DNA of 64,000 bases, from NCBI GenBank assembly GCA_039519185.1, contig CM076847.1, positions 82,063,100 to 82,127,099 of the forward strand. The letters run 5' to 3'. Every line of letters starts with the position of its first letter. The first letter of the stretch is position 1. A model generated the notes under the pieces. The model ran no database searches. It saw only the letters and a list, made by a program, of their open reading frames with translations, and was not told the DNA's origin. Source of the DNA: Astragalus membranaceus. Lineage: Eukaryota > Streptophyta > Magnoliopsida > Fabales > Fabaceae. Below are positions 24,044-36,220 of the stretch, piece after piece. The position numbers and the translations under genes are program-made.

Positions 24044-24590
24044 TGTAGCGACCGAAAAATCTGGAGGAGGGATTCTTCGAAGTTCTTGAATGAAGCCGCC
24101 ACCAAAGTTTTAGTTTAAGGGCAAACATTGGAATATCCCTATTGAGTGGATAAAAGGGTCTTGCGGACCAGGTTTAGACTCGGGAGTCGTTTATGCGTAG
24201 GGAAGATATTAGCACCCTACGACATCATTCCTAAGGAAGGTTACCTTTTAACTAAATGTGTAACCGCTTATTAGTTCAAAAATAATGATTTTACCCTTAT
24301 AATAATAAAAAAAGACTCGATAAACAGTTAGTTATTTTTTGTACTTTTTTGAGAAATATGAGAGAAATTAATTAAAAGTAAAAAAAAAGGTTTTTATTAA
24401 TGCAATTGACAGAGGTTGGCCGCCCTCTGCTCCTACGTATCTCCTGGTAGAGAATCAAATCACACGTAGTTTTTGGTAGAAAATATTTGTTGGTTGGTGT
24501 TTTTTAATATTAATTTTTGAAATTGTGAGATATATTCGTGACAACCAAACAAGCAAAACTCGGAGTGGTCGTCGCCCATAGGTCGTTTTG
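24044..24590 (-). repeat. D left LTR, truncated
   Basis: It matches the first 545 bp of the D LTRs (TGTAGCGACCGAAAAATC...). At GGTCGTTTTGA it switches to internal sequence that matches 45635 onward. The LTR and interior share TTTGAA at the breakpoint, which suggests a microhomology-mediated deletion. Confidence 0.8.
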
Positions 24591-25892
24591 AATAAAGTAT
24601 AATGCATGAACATATGGAGGTTTGTTGTACATGAGCAACAATGGAGATGAATGAAATGCGTGATGGTTTATCCTTTTTTTTATGCTTCAACTAAAATAAA
24701 AAGCTAACAAAATGCTATTGGGTGATGAATGATGCAATAATGAAGAAATTTATAATTTTTGTTTTGACGCATGTTGAAGGACTGATGCATTTGAGATGGA
24801 TAGGAATAAATGACTTTTGTCCTTGTTTTTTATGATGCATGAAGATGATGCATTTAAAATAAATTTTTATAATAGCAATGCGATGTATGAGTATGAGAGA
24901 TGATGCAACTAGGATAAAATGATGCATGTATGGAGAAATTGCGCATTTGGACTATGATGCATGTATGGAGAAATTGCGCATTTGGACTATGATGCGTGTA
25001 TGGAGAAATGATGCATGTATGGAGAAATTGTGCATTTGGACTATGATGACAATATGAGTGAAATGTTATAGAATGTCTCATGCAATTTGTAATAATGATG
25101 TTGCAAATGACAAGATGCCTACACTATTTGATGCTTTTTTTTCGATATTTATGAATTATGAATATATGATGAATGGTACGGTAGGGAAATGGCAATGTGA
25201 TGCATATGATGAAAAAAATGATCTTATTTTATGATAATTTTTTGTATGATGAATGAAAGGAATGATGTCGTCTCGTATGCATGCAAGTGAAGGAAGCATG
25301 AAATTTTTTTTTGAGTGATTTTAATTTTGGAGAAAAACTAACCAGATTGATAGAGAGGGTAAGTATAGTTCCCCTGTGTCCTAGGTGGGTCATGTCTAAA
25401 TTGGGATTTTCAACATGATCTAGGGTCACTTATGTGATCAATCTCTCAGGTGGCTCTATTCACTTCCTCACAAAGGTCACCAAAGCTAAAATCCCCTTCA
25501 TGATATGATCCACAACGATAGCGAGCTACCTGGTGTGGGATACCATGAAAGGGCGTACTCTGGTTGAGACTTTCATGAGAGTCAGACAAATAAAATCCAG
25601 AATGACTGTCACTAATAATCTCCACTCGTCCTAGGTTATTTGCAGACCCGGGTATAGGGCCCCACTCAAAGGTGTGTGCAAAAGTGTAAGTGAGGTGTGT
25701 GATGAGAGCAAAATACCTAAACTAACCAAGCTGGAAAAGATATACAACAACAATAATAAAAGAGTCATCTACCCTAAGGTTCAATAATATAAAAAATAAA
25801 TAAATAAATAAAATAAGCATAAGGGCAAAAACAAAATATAAAATTAACAAATACTTACACATTTAGTTGATTAGGCTTGACTCTCTTAATTA
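24591..25892 (-). other. D left interior fragment
   Basis: 1.3 kb nearly identical to 45636-46904, the leader next to the primer site. It has one more copy of a repeat of about 36 bp (ATGCATGTATGGAGAAATTG, 24923-25043) than the right copy. It contains no coding sequence; short frames here are chance. Confidence 0.75.
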
Positions 25893-25911
25893 GTCCCCAG
25901 TGAAGTCGCCA
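25893..25911 (-). other. D primer-binding site, left copy
   Basis: The minus strand reads TGGCGACTTCACTGGGGAC, the tRNA-Arg type, two bases from the LTR end at 25914. An identical site lies at 46905-46923. Confidence 0.8.
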
Positions 25912-27148
25912 GCTGTAGCGACCGAAAAATCCGGAGGAGGGATTCTTCGAAGTTCTTGAATGAAGCCGCCACCAAAGTTTTAGTTTAAGGGCAAACATTG
26001 GAAAATCCCTATTGAGTAGATAAAAGGGTCTTGCGGACCAGGTTTAGGCTCGGGAGTCGTTTATGCGTAGGGAAGGTATTAGCACCCTACGACATCCTTC
26101 CTAAGGAAGGTTACCTTTTAACTAAATGTGTAACCGCTTATTAATTCAAAAATAATGATTTTACCCTTATAATAATAAAAAAAGACTCGATAAACAGTTA
26201 GTTAGTTTTTGTACTTTTTTGAGAAATAGGAGAGAAATTAATTAAAAGTAAAAAAAAAAGGTTTTTATTAATGCAATTGACAAAGGTCGGCCGCCCTCTG
26301 CTCCTACGTATCTCCTGGTAGAGAATCAAATCACACGTAGTTTTTGGTAGAAAATATTTGTTGGTTGGTGTTTTTTAATATTAATTTTTGAAATTGTGAG
26401 ATATATTCGTGACAACCAAACAAGCAAAACTCAGAGTGGTCGTCGCCCATAGGTCGTTTTGAAAAATAAAGCTGTTAACGGTCAAACAAGCTAAGCTCAG
26501 AGTGACCATTAGTAACAAACCATTTTTTTATGTTCGGGAAGACATTCATTCGTTACATGGAAAAAAATAGGTTTGTGAAAGGAAATGTTTATCGGTAGAA
26601 AAGAAATTTAAAAAAGGGAGAGAGAAGGAAAAGGGTATGCGTATTTAAAAAGGGGGTGTGAAAAGGAGCAGGATCTTGTACTTTTAAAAAGGAGGTGCGA
26701 ATAGCGAGCCCAGCTTGTTTTTGTAGGCTGGGCTGCAAAAAAAGGAATGGGTCGTAATGAGGGGGTGTATGAAGTAAACGTGGGGGTTGTATTAGTAATC
26801 TGAAATTAAAAATTGAAATAAATAAAAAATAGAAAATAGGAGCATATAAGAGGGGGGCTTAATGAAATCCTAATTCCTGAAACCCTAATCTTCACCCACA
26901 GCGCTGTTTCGCCACCAACAGAGAGAGAGAGAGAAAAATTTTGTGAGGGGGGAGAGAAGCCGATTGAGGGAGAAAAAGAGAAGGGAAGAGAAAGGCGTGA
27001 GACGGTGGAGAGAGAAGATGCGACGACGGAGGACGATGGAGACGCGCGTGGAGACGTCGCTTGGTGGCGACGGTCAGGCGCGCGGAAACGTCGTTTGGTG
27101 GCGACGGTGAGGAGGGAAAGTGAGAGAGATGCGATGGTGGAGGGGAGT

Positions 27149-28201
27149 TGTTGCGCTCGTGTATTTTATAGTCGCAATATCAGTACAAGTATACACGTCG
27201 TACAAGTAATAAAGTGGATAAAAAGTAAGAGATCGTTCCCACGAGGATTGATTTACTTTCAAGGTTCAAGTCTTTAAAACACAAGTGAAACAAGTAATAA
27301 GTCGGCACTAAAAGTTGGTATTAAGACTAAGAACGTAGATAAAACAAGTAAATAAGGAGTGGCTGTGAATATGGAAGAGTATGAGTTGGATTGCTGCATG
27401 CAAGTAAATCTCCTCTAGTCAGACGTTATAACGTTTACACGTTAATACGTACAAATGCTATGTTGTATAGACGTTATAACGTTTGAACGCTGTTGCAAAA
27501 GAGCTGTGCTTTTCAGTCACAAAACGTCAGAGCTTCAAGTACTAGAATTCCTATGTCTAGGTTCTAAGTAGGCCTACTCCTGTATTTTAAGTACCCACAG
27601 CAATGTCCTATGAACTATTATCCATTCTATGTCTAGACTTAGATAAAAATGCCTAAATGTCTTTAGTGCACCTTTTCATTCACATAAATCTTTGAGTTCT
27701 TTTCATAGACCATTTCTGTACCTATGAATCTACTTATTTTAAGTGGCCAGTTCAAAACAAGTTTGGAAATATTAACATGCAAAGATTTAAAACGCATAAA
27801 CATCATTACTTCATAGCATTAGACTAAAGGTTCATTACATGCAAAACAACAACCCAACTACAAATGTTTAGCTCATGCTGAGCGTCTTTACAGAAAGAAG
27901 AGGAGTTAAAATCCAAATACCGTACATAGAGAAAAGGAGATTAAACGCAAAAGATACGCCTAAGTAACCTTCCTTCATGCACGCTGTAGAGACGTTGCAA
28001 CGTCTGAGCTTCACAGTAATGGGTGCGAATGGAAATAAAAAAATGGAGCTTGAGGAGAGTTCGAATGAAGAAGTCTGTGTCCAGAACTTCTTTTAGAAAA
28101 CTCCTCTGGAAAATGGAGGAAGGTGGATGATGAATGGATGGACTGGTATGATGCCCCCTCCTCCCTTGTAGAGAGAGATAAGCTTTGTTTAAATAGCCAA
28201 A
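27149..28201 (-). repeat. Athila 3' LTR, inner end missing
   Basis: 1053 bp matching 36221-37272. In the right LTR a further 450 bp follow to the terminal CA at 37722. Here that part, and the purine tract expected beside it, are replaced by unrelated sequence after TAAATAGCCAAA. A post-insertion deletion of the U3 start and adjacent 3' UTR is the simplest reading. Confidence 0.82.
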
Positions 28202-29439
28202 GTGAGTGTGTGATCACTGTATCAATTGTATTCCTAGCTAGGTTCAGAAGCTACCCTAGCCTATGAAAGAGTGGTTTCCATATGGTGAGAGTATAACATC
28301 TTTCAAAACAGAGAGTAGGCTAACATTTCCACATAAGATATGAGGGTTATTTGAAGCACGACAAAGGGTCTTAACTTGGGTGCTAGGACTAGATTAGCGC
28401 AACTACTTTTCTGACTCACACAACACAAAACACACACAGACGACTGCAACCCCTCATTACTGAGCAACTTTCATTTGATTCACTTCACTTTTGGTTTGGA
28501 GTTTTTGTGATTTTCTCCTTTTTGATCCTTTGGATTTGACAATTTTGGATTGAGATAATTGGGGTACCCAGTATTTGTTTCGGGAAATTGCAGCAAACAC
28601 AGAGGACATGTGGATTTTTCCACTTATTTGAAACAACACACACTTTTTGGTCTTTTTGGAGTAGACGTTATAACGTTTATAGGAGAGACGCTACAACGTT
28701 TAATAACACAAACACTACACGAAAACACACACGGCATACGTTATAACGTTACGGGTAGACGTTACAACGTTGCACACACACACTACACAAGCACTAATCA
28801 TCCTACAGTCTTTGCACCCAGCCTTAGCACAACCTGATATACCCCCAAACTTAGTTTCTACTGCTATTCTAAGTTTTTAATCAAGTTCTACCATCACCAT
28901 AGTCAACCAAAACTAGCTTTTGCATCACATAGTCCCTAGCTAACTAGGTTTTCCTCAAAACAGAGTTTGTGTGGAAGCAGTAATCAATTCTATTCATTTA
29001 ATCATGCGTCAGCTACTCACACACATTCACACACAGTCATTCCTAGATTTAGCTCAAAGAGAAACATTTTTGATGATTATTAGAGTAGGGAAGTAAACGG
29101 ATTTTGCATTTGATTTTATGCATACACAAAACATAAAAATGATCCTCCCCCCCCCCAAACAGAAAGATGAGCAGTGTCCCCACTGCTCACTGAATTTGAA
29201 AAATGGGAGAGGAACATTCACACAAAACAGAAACAAAACAACTACTGACTACTAACTCTCTAGACGTTGTAACGTCTGGACAGCTATTTATTTGTACTGA
29301 AATTATAAACTATAACTATACTACTGCTAAAAAGAGGGCTAACTTACTTGTTCAGAGCACCAGACCTGAGCCTTCCACTCTGTCTGGCTTGGATGCTTGC
29401 TTGCACAGTCTTCTTTTTCTTTTCCTTCTTCTTCTTCTC
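28202..29439 (-). other. Athila 3' spacer
   Basis: 1.2 kb with no supported gene, between the truncated LTR and the third frame. It holds five palindrome copies (28664, 28687, 28737, 28758 and 29263). There is also a C-tract at 29146-29156. Confidence 0.6.
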
Positions 29440-30104
29440 TCATTCACCATCACCAGCATCAACTGAGATTTCAGTTTCTTGGGCCATCTTTGCACTGCTC
29501 TCAACCACTCTTTTCTTTGCTTCCTCCCATGCTTTCTGCTTTTCTAGCTCTGCAGGATTAATCTGCTGCTGCTCTTTGGGGTCCCCCTGGGCTTTTTCAA
29601 CCTCTGGCTCATGAGACGTTGTAACGTCTGCAGCTTTTTCTTCAGCAACAACAGCAGGAGCATTCTCTGAACCACTAGCAGCAACAAATGCTGCACTGGT
29701 AGCTGTTGCTGGCTTGTCTTTAGCAGCTTCAGATTTCTTTCTTACCTGCAACTTTTGCCTTTTGGTTGCAGGAGCATCAACTAGTTGTTCTTCTTTTTCA
29801 CCATGTCTTGCTTCTTCACTTGCAGCGGCTAATTCACACCTTTTCTTCTTCCCAAATGGACTCTGGGTTGGTACAGTCTTGAATCTTTGCTTTTTGGGTG
29901 GGGGAATGAGTTGTGGGTCAGGGTTACTTTCAACAGCAGTAGGTTCAGACGTTGCCACATTTGCACTTGTTACTTCTGGAATGGATGGTTGTGATGGCTC
30001 TTTAGTTGGTTCAGGTTTAGTGGGGGTTGGTTTTATGGGAAGTTGAGAAGTAGGTGGTGGCGTGGGTTTGGGAAAAAGGGGTAACCGTTGGAAGTGACGT
30101 CATG
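29440..30104 (-). CDS. Athila third ORF, Lys/Glu-rich, function unknown
   Basis: An open minus-strand frame of about 220 codons downstream of pol, closed upstream by TGA near 30105 and ending at 29440. I see no ATG that clearly starts it; the longest simple start is a GTG at 29958, so the true start may lie upstream across a frameshift or need splicing. The protein is Pro-rich at first, then has basic clusters (PPKKQRFK, GKKKRCE, TKRQKLQVRKK) that resemble nuclear localisation signals. An acidic Ala/Gln/Glu-rich C-terminus (PEVEKAQGDPKEQQQ) follows. No transmembrane segment is visible, so it does not look like the env-like product some Athila elements carry at this position. Two palindrome copies encode NVATS and DVTTS. 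Confidence 0.5.
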
Positions 30105-30392
30105 GTCACTTTGGCAGTCACGTCTAAAAATCATTTTCATTTTAAAAATTTTTTCATTTGAAAACTGCTTGACTCATTTTCTTTTCTTTTTCATTCAAAA
30201 CTTTACCCAGGCAGCAAACGTGACAACATCCTAGACACGCAGAGACGTTATAACGTTTATACTACTTCAGCTCCCATTCCTGCACAAAACAAAAATTTAA
30301 AGACACAAAATTGCTGGTTAGTTAAAACCATTGGGTTGCCTCCCAAGAGCGCTTGCTTTAAGAGTCTTCAGCCAGACTATTCCCTTTTGAAT

Positions 30393-33300
30393 TCAGGGGT
30401 TGTTGAGAGCCACTGTGGTCTTGTCCCGAACCACATGTTCTCCATGGTAATGCTTCACTCTTTGGCCATTGACTTTGAAAATGGAATTAGTTTTCTCATC
30501 AAACAGGTCCACAGCACCATGAGGATAGACTTTTACCAGCTTGAAAGGTCCTGACCATCTTGATTTTAGCTTCCCAGGGAACAACTTTAACCTTGAATTA
30601 AACAGCAAAACTGATTGTCCTTCTACTAGCTCCCTGCTTTGAATTTTCTGATCGTGCCACTTCTTGGTTTTCTCCTTATACATTTTTGAATTCTCATAGG
30701 CAGTGTGCCTGAATTCATCTAGCTCATTTAGTTGCAGGAGCCTTGCTTCTCCAGCCTTTGAATGATCTAAGTTCAGTTGCTTCAGTGCCCAGTGAGCTTT
30801 GTGTTGGAGTTCAATGGGCAGATGACAAGCTTTTCCGAAGACTAGCTTGTATGGTGACATGCCCAGTGGTGTCTTGAATGCTGTCCTGTACGCCCACAAT
30901 GCATCATCAAGGTGCAGGGACCAATCCATCCTGTTTGGACCAACCATCTTCTCAAGTATTTTTTTAATTTCTCTGTTGGAAATTTCTGCTTGACCACTTG
31001 TTTGTGGGTGATACGCTGTAGCAATCTTGTGCTTCACTCCGTATTTAGCCAATACATTCTCAATTAGCTTGTTACAGAAGTGAGAGCCTTCATCACTGAT
31101 TATAGCTCTTGGAGTACCAAATCTTGTGAAGATGTTTTGCTTAAGGAATTTGCTGACTGATTTGGCTTCATTATTGGGCAATGCAATGGCTTCCACCCAT
31201 TTTGACACATAATCCACAGCTACCAAAATGTATAAATTTCCATGAGACATAGGAAATGGCCCCATGAAGTCCATTCCTCACACATCAAACAGCCCTACTT
31301 CAAGGATATTTGTCAATGGCATTTCTTGCTTGTTGAAGATGTTTCCAGTTCTTTGGCATTTATCACAGCTTTTCACTAATTCATGAGCATCTTTGAAGAG
31401 TGTTGGCCAATAGTATCCTGACTGTAGCACCTTTGCTGCAGTTCTGGTTCCTCCAAAATGTCCTCCATAAGGTGATGCATGACATTGTTGTAACACATGA
31501 AGTTGTTCTTTTTCAGCAAGACATCTCCTAAGCAACTGATCTTGACACATCTTATACAGATAGGGCTCATCCCAAAAATAGTGCTTCACAGTGTGGAAGA
31601 ACTTTTTTCTTTGCTGATGGTTGAAATCCACAGGCACAATCTTGCTGACTAGGAAGTTGACTATATCAGCATACCAGGGAGCAGTTGCATCAGACGTTAT
31701 AACGTTTGAAGGAATTGCCATAGACGTGGTAACGTCTTCAGCTACTGTGGCTACTGTCAGCAGTTTTTCATCAGGGAAATTTTCTTTTATCTCTTCTGCA
31801 CCTGTACCTGCATCAACATTCTCAAGCCTCGAAAGATGATCAGCAACTTGGTTCTCCACCCCCTTTTTATCATGAATTTCCAAGTCAAATTCTTGGAGGA
31901 GGAGAACCCATCTGATGAGTCGTGGCTTTGCATCTTTTTTAGCAATCAAATACTTGATGGCTGAGTGATCAGTAAAAACAATAACTTTTGCACCCACCAA
32001 GTATGATCGAAATTTGTCAAAAGCAAATACAACAGCCAGTAACTCTTTCTCAGTTACAGTATAATTTAATTGGGCATCATCTAAGGTTTTACTAGCATAA
32101 TAGATAGAGTGAAAAATTTTACCATACCTTTGACCCAATACAGCTCCCACAGCGTAGTCACTCGCATCACACATTAATTCAAATGGTTTGGACCAGTCAG
32201 GAGTGACTATCACAGGAGCTGTTACAAGGGCAGTCTTCAATTTCTGGAAGGCTTCATGACAATGCTCATCAAAGTTGAAGACGTTATCACGTTGCAGCAG
32301 CAGACACAAAGGTTTGGAAATTTTTGAGAAATCCTTGATAAACCTTCTGTAAAAACCAGCATGCCCTAAGAAACTTCTAATACCTTTGACAGTGGTAGGT
32401 GGAGGTAATTTGTCAATAACATCAATTTTTGCTTTATCAACCTCCAACCCTTTCTTTGAAATCTTATGCCCCAAAAAAATTTCCTCTTGAACCACAAAGT
32501 GGCATTTCTCCCAGTTGAGTACTAAGTTGGTCTCTTCACATCTTATTAAAACTCCTTCTAAGTTATCCAAGCATTCCTTGTATGAGTCTCCATAGACTGA
32601 AAAGTCATCCATGAAAACTTCCATGGATTTTTCAATAAAATCTGAGAATAAAGCCATCATACATCTCTGGAATGTTGCAGGTGCATTACACAGCCCGAAT
32701 GGCATCCTTCTGAAGGCAAAGGTACCATACGGACAAGTGAATGTGGTCTTCTCTTGGTCCTCAGGCACAATAGCTATCTGGTTATATCCTGAGTAACCAT
32801 CAAGGAAACAATAGAATTCTTTGCCTGCAAGTCTATCCAACATCTGGTCAATAAATGGCAGAGGAAAATGGTCCTTCTTGGTTGCTTTGTTCAGCTTCCT
32901 GTAGTCCATACATATCCTCCATCCAGTCACTGTCCTTGTTGGAATCAATTCATTTTTGTCATTGGTCACCACAGTAACTCCACCCTTCTTTGGTACACAT
33001 TGAACTGGGCTCACCCATGAGCTGTCACTGATTGGGTAGATGATTCCTGCGTCCAACCATTTGATGATTTCCTTCTTGACCACCTCTTTCATTATCGGGT
33101 TCAATCGCCTTTGTCCTTCAATGCTGTTCTTTGCATTCTCTTCTAAGACAATTCTGTGCATACAGATTGTGGGGCTGATACCCTTGATATCTGCCATTTG
33201 CCAACCAATGGCTTTCTTGTGTCTTTTCAAGGTGCTAATGAGATCACTTTCCTGCTTTTGTGAGAGATTAGAAGAAATGATTACAGGTAAAGAATCATTT

Positions 33301-36092
33301 TCCCCTAGAAAGGCATACTTCAGGTGATCAGGTAACACCTTCAGTTCCAGCTTGGGTGGGTCTTCAATGGAAGGAACTATCTTCTTGAGATTGGAGTCTT
33401 CTTGCCCCAAAGATTCATACTTCTTTGTCCACGCCTTGGGTACAGGGGAGTCAGACGTGACAACGTCTGTAGTTGACGTTGTAACGTTTGACGGAGCAGC
33501 TTCTTCTGTTAACAACTCTTGAATCTCATCATTGCCCAGAATCTTCTCCAGGTGGTCATGGTCTTTATTGAATTGTTTTTGAACCACATGGTCAAGGGCA
33601 ACCACAAAGGAACATTCCTCTGTGTTAGGTTCTGGATACTTGAGTGCGTTTAGGACGTTGAACTTGACTTCTTGGTCATTGACCCTCATGATTAATTCTC
33701 CTTTCTGCACATCAATGAGTGTCCTTTCAGTGGCCAGAAATGGTCGCCCCAAGATGATAGGAACTTCCTTATCTGCATCAAAATCTAAAATAACAAAGTC
33801 CACTGGAAAAACAAATTTGTCAACTTTGATCAAAACATCTTCTAATATGCCCTCAGGATAAACTCTACTTTTATCAGCTAATGTAAGACTTAAAGAAGTA
33901 GGTCTGGCAGTTCCTATACCAAGTTTTTCATAAATGGACTTGGGCATCAAGTTAATACTTGCCCCCAAGTCGCATAAAGCTTTGCCAAGGTAAAAATCTC
34001 CAATGGAGCATGGTATAGTAAAACTGCCAGGATCCTTCAGTTTTCTAGGGAGTTTATTCTGCATAATTAAGCTACATTCTTCAGTTAAAGCAATAGTTTC
34101 AAACTCCCCGAGTCTTCTTCTTTTGGTGATGATATCCTTTAGGAACTTGGCATAGTTTGGCATCTGTTGTAGAGCTTCAACCAAAGGAAGGTTTATGTGT
34201 AGCTGTTTGAGCATCTCCATGAACTTGTTGAATTGCTTGTCTTCATGAGCTTTCTTTAGTCTTTGAGGGTAGGGTGGAGGAGGATATTCAGGTACAATCT
34301 TAGGAACAGTCTTGATTCCTGGTTCAGAACTAGACGTTGTAACGTCTGGCTTAGATAGTACAGTATCTGGAATAATTTTCTCTTTTTCTCCACTTCTGTT
34401 TTTGTCCTTTTCCTCTTCTGGCACCTTGGGTTCCTTAGGCATAGATGGGTCAGGATACTCAGTTCCACTTCTTAAAGAGATAGCATTTACATGTGCATTC
34501 ACCACATCTTTACCATTTGACTTTGATGAAGATGGTGTTTCAGTTGTGGATGGAAGAGATCCATTCTGTCTTTGAGTAAGAGCTGAGGCTATCTGCCCAA
34601 TTTGGTTTTCCAAGGTTTTGATTGAAGACTCATGGGTCTGTAAGGTTGCCCTACAATCGCTTATGAAAGTTTTCATCAAGGCTTCCAAGTTGTTGTTGTT
34701 ATTCTGCGTATACTGCTTTTGTTGTTGAGGGGGAAATCCTGGGGGTATTGCAGGAGCAGCATCGCTAGCATTCAAAGAATTGTTGTTCTTCCAACTAAAA
34801 TTTGGGTGATTTCTCCAATTTGAATTGTAAAAGTTGGAGAAGGGACTGTTACCTTTGTTATGTGATACAAAGTTTACAGACTGAAGGTTATGGAGACACT
34901 CTTCGTAGACATGCCCTCCTTCACAATAGACACACACTACTCCCCCAGATGGTGTTGGTTCAACAGCTGCAGCAGTCTGTGTTTCAGACGTTGCCACGTT
35001 TGGGGTACTCAAGCTTTTAATCATGTTGGTCAGAGAAGCAACCTGAGCAGAAAGGGCAGTTACTTCACTTATCTCATGGACACCAGCCTTCTTTCCGGGA
35101 GTGAATCTTTCAGAAGGCCAATGGGCATTATGAGTAGCTATGTCTTCAATAAGCCTGCATGCCTCAGAGAAAGACATGTTCAATATGACACCACCGGATG
35201 AAGCATCAAGTATAAGCCTGGTAGGCTGATCTAAACCATTATAGAAAGTCTCCATTTGAATAACCACGGGTATACCATGGTGTGGGCACATTCTTAGTAA
35301 TTCCTTCCATCTTTCCCAAGCCTCAAATAATGATTCCCCTTCTCTTTGTTTGAAGGAAGTGATGTCATTTCTTAACTTGGCATTTTTGTTGGGAGGGAAG
35401 TATTTTCCAAGAAATTTCTCAGCTAGCTCATCCCAAGTGTGAATTGAATTTGGCTCTAAGGAGTTCAACCAATTCTTGGCCTTATCCTTAAGAGAATATG
35501 GAAATAGCTTCAATCGGAAGGCATCTTCTGAGACTCCAGGGATGACAAAGTTGCTACACACATCCAAAAATTGCCTTAGATGTGCATAAGGATCTTCTTG
35601 AGGAAAACCCCCAAATTGCCCTGCAGTCTGCAGCATTTGGAACATCATTGGCTTGAATTCAAAGTGACCAGTATGAATAGGTGGTCTTGCAATGCCTGTT
35701 TGTAAATGGGCAGGATTGAGCACGGCATAATCACGCATAGGCCTGTCTCTGTCATTGACCATGTCTTGTGGCCCTGCATTGATGAGTTGCTGTCTCTGCC
35801 AGTGTTCATCATCAACATAGGTTTCTGTATGAGTTTGTGGTCCACGACCACGTTCTCTACCTCCAGCATCAGAGTGCCTTCCTCCTCTTGGAGTGCGTCC
35901 ACCTCTAGAGCTTCTACCACTAGTACCATGTTCAGACATGATTGGTGGCTGAAATTGCTGGTGTTGTTGCTGCCTTCTTAACCTTTGTTGTCTCCTTAGT
36001 CGCCTGAAGGTTCTTTCAGGTTCTGGATAGAATTCAGGCTCAGATCCACTCCTTGGTTCAGTTGAACTAGAGCTTGAGCTGGAACTAAGCAT
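30393..36092 (-). pseudogene. gag-pol: Athila gag-pol polyprotein, one in-frame TGA
   Basis: 1900-codon minus frame from ATG 36092 to 30393, broken only by TGA at 31278-31280. The first methionine is followed by a Ser run; a second at about residue 52 (MSEHG) may be the usual Gag start. In order: Arg/Gly-rich N-terminus; capsid-like domain about residues 150-330 (LKLFPYSLKDKAKNWL); CX2CX3HX4C knuckle near 388 (CVYCEGGHVYEEC); linkers; protease with DLGAS near 705; reverse transcriptase with VFMDDFSVYG near 1190; RNase H with CDASDYAVGA and FTDHSAIKYL; HHCC integrase finger ending CDKCQRTG. The DDE core follows the stop: MDFMG, SDEGSHF and the E in GQAEISNRE are all present. Family members have Trp at the stop, so a G-to-A change explains it. 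The protein would copy and integrate the element; as read, integrase lacks its catalytic core. Confidence 0.92.
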
Positions 36093-36195
36093 ACGCTGTA
36101 ACGTTTACCTGTTCACTCACAAAAACAACAAACAACACAGCAGAATTCTTTCACCTAGCGTTTTAATTCTTGTTGAGCAATAAAAGTTAAATACA

Positions 36196-36214
36196 ATCCC
36201 CGGCAACGGCGCCA
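36196..36214 (-). other. Athila primer-binding site (tRNA-Asp type)
   Basis: The minus strand reads TGGCGCCGTTGCCGGGGAT, complementary to the 3' end of tRNA-Asp as known for the Athila/Tat group. Six bases separate it from the LTR at 36221. Confidence 0.9.
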
Positions 36215-36220
36215 AAAACT

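Noticed and set aside
27005..27277. Arg/Glu-rich open frame beginning EREDATTEDDGDARG
   Set aside because: It lies in the D LTR and runs across the Athila boundary. The intact copy at 47997 has a different end, so it is a chance frame in a GA-rich leader.
30076..30125. Extra ACGT pair (GTGACGTCATGGTCAC) near the third frame
   Set aside because: Spacing and arms do not fit the 14-bp palindrome, so it was not counted.
32280..32293. Palindrome copy encoding part of QRDNVFNFD
   Set aside because: Counted in the list but probably coincidental. It lies in a conserved reverse transcriptase/RNase H connection and is read in another frame than the linker copies.
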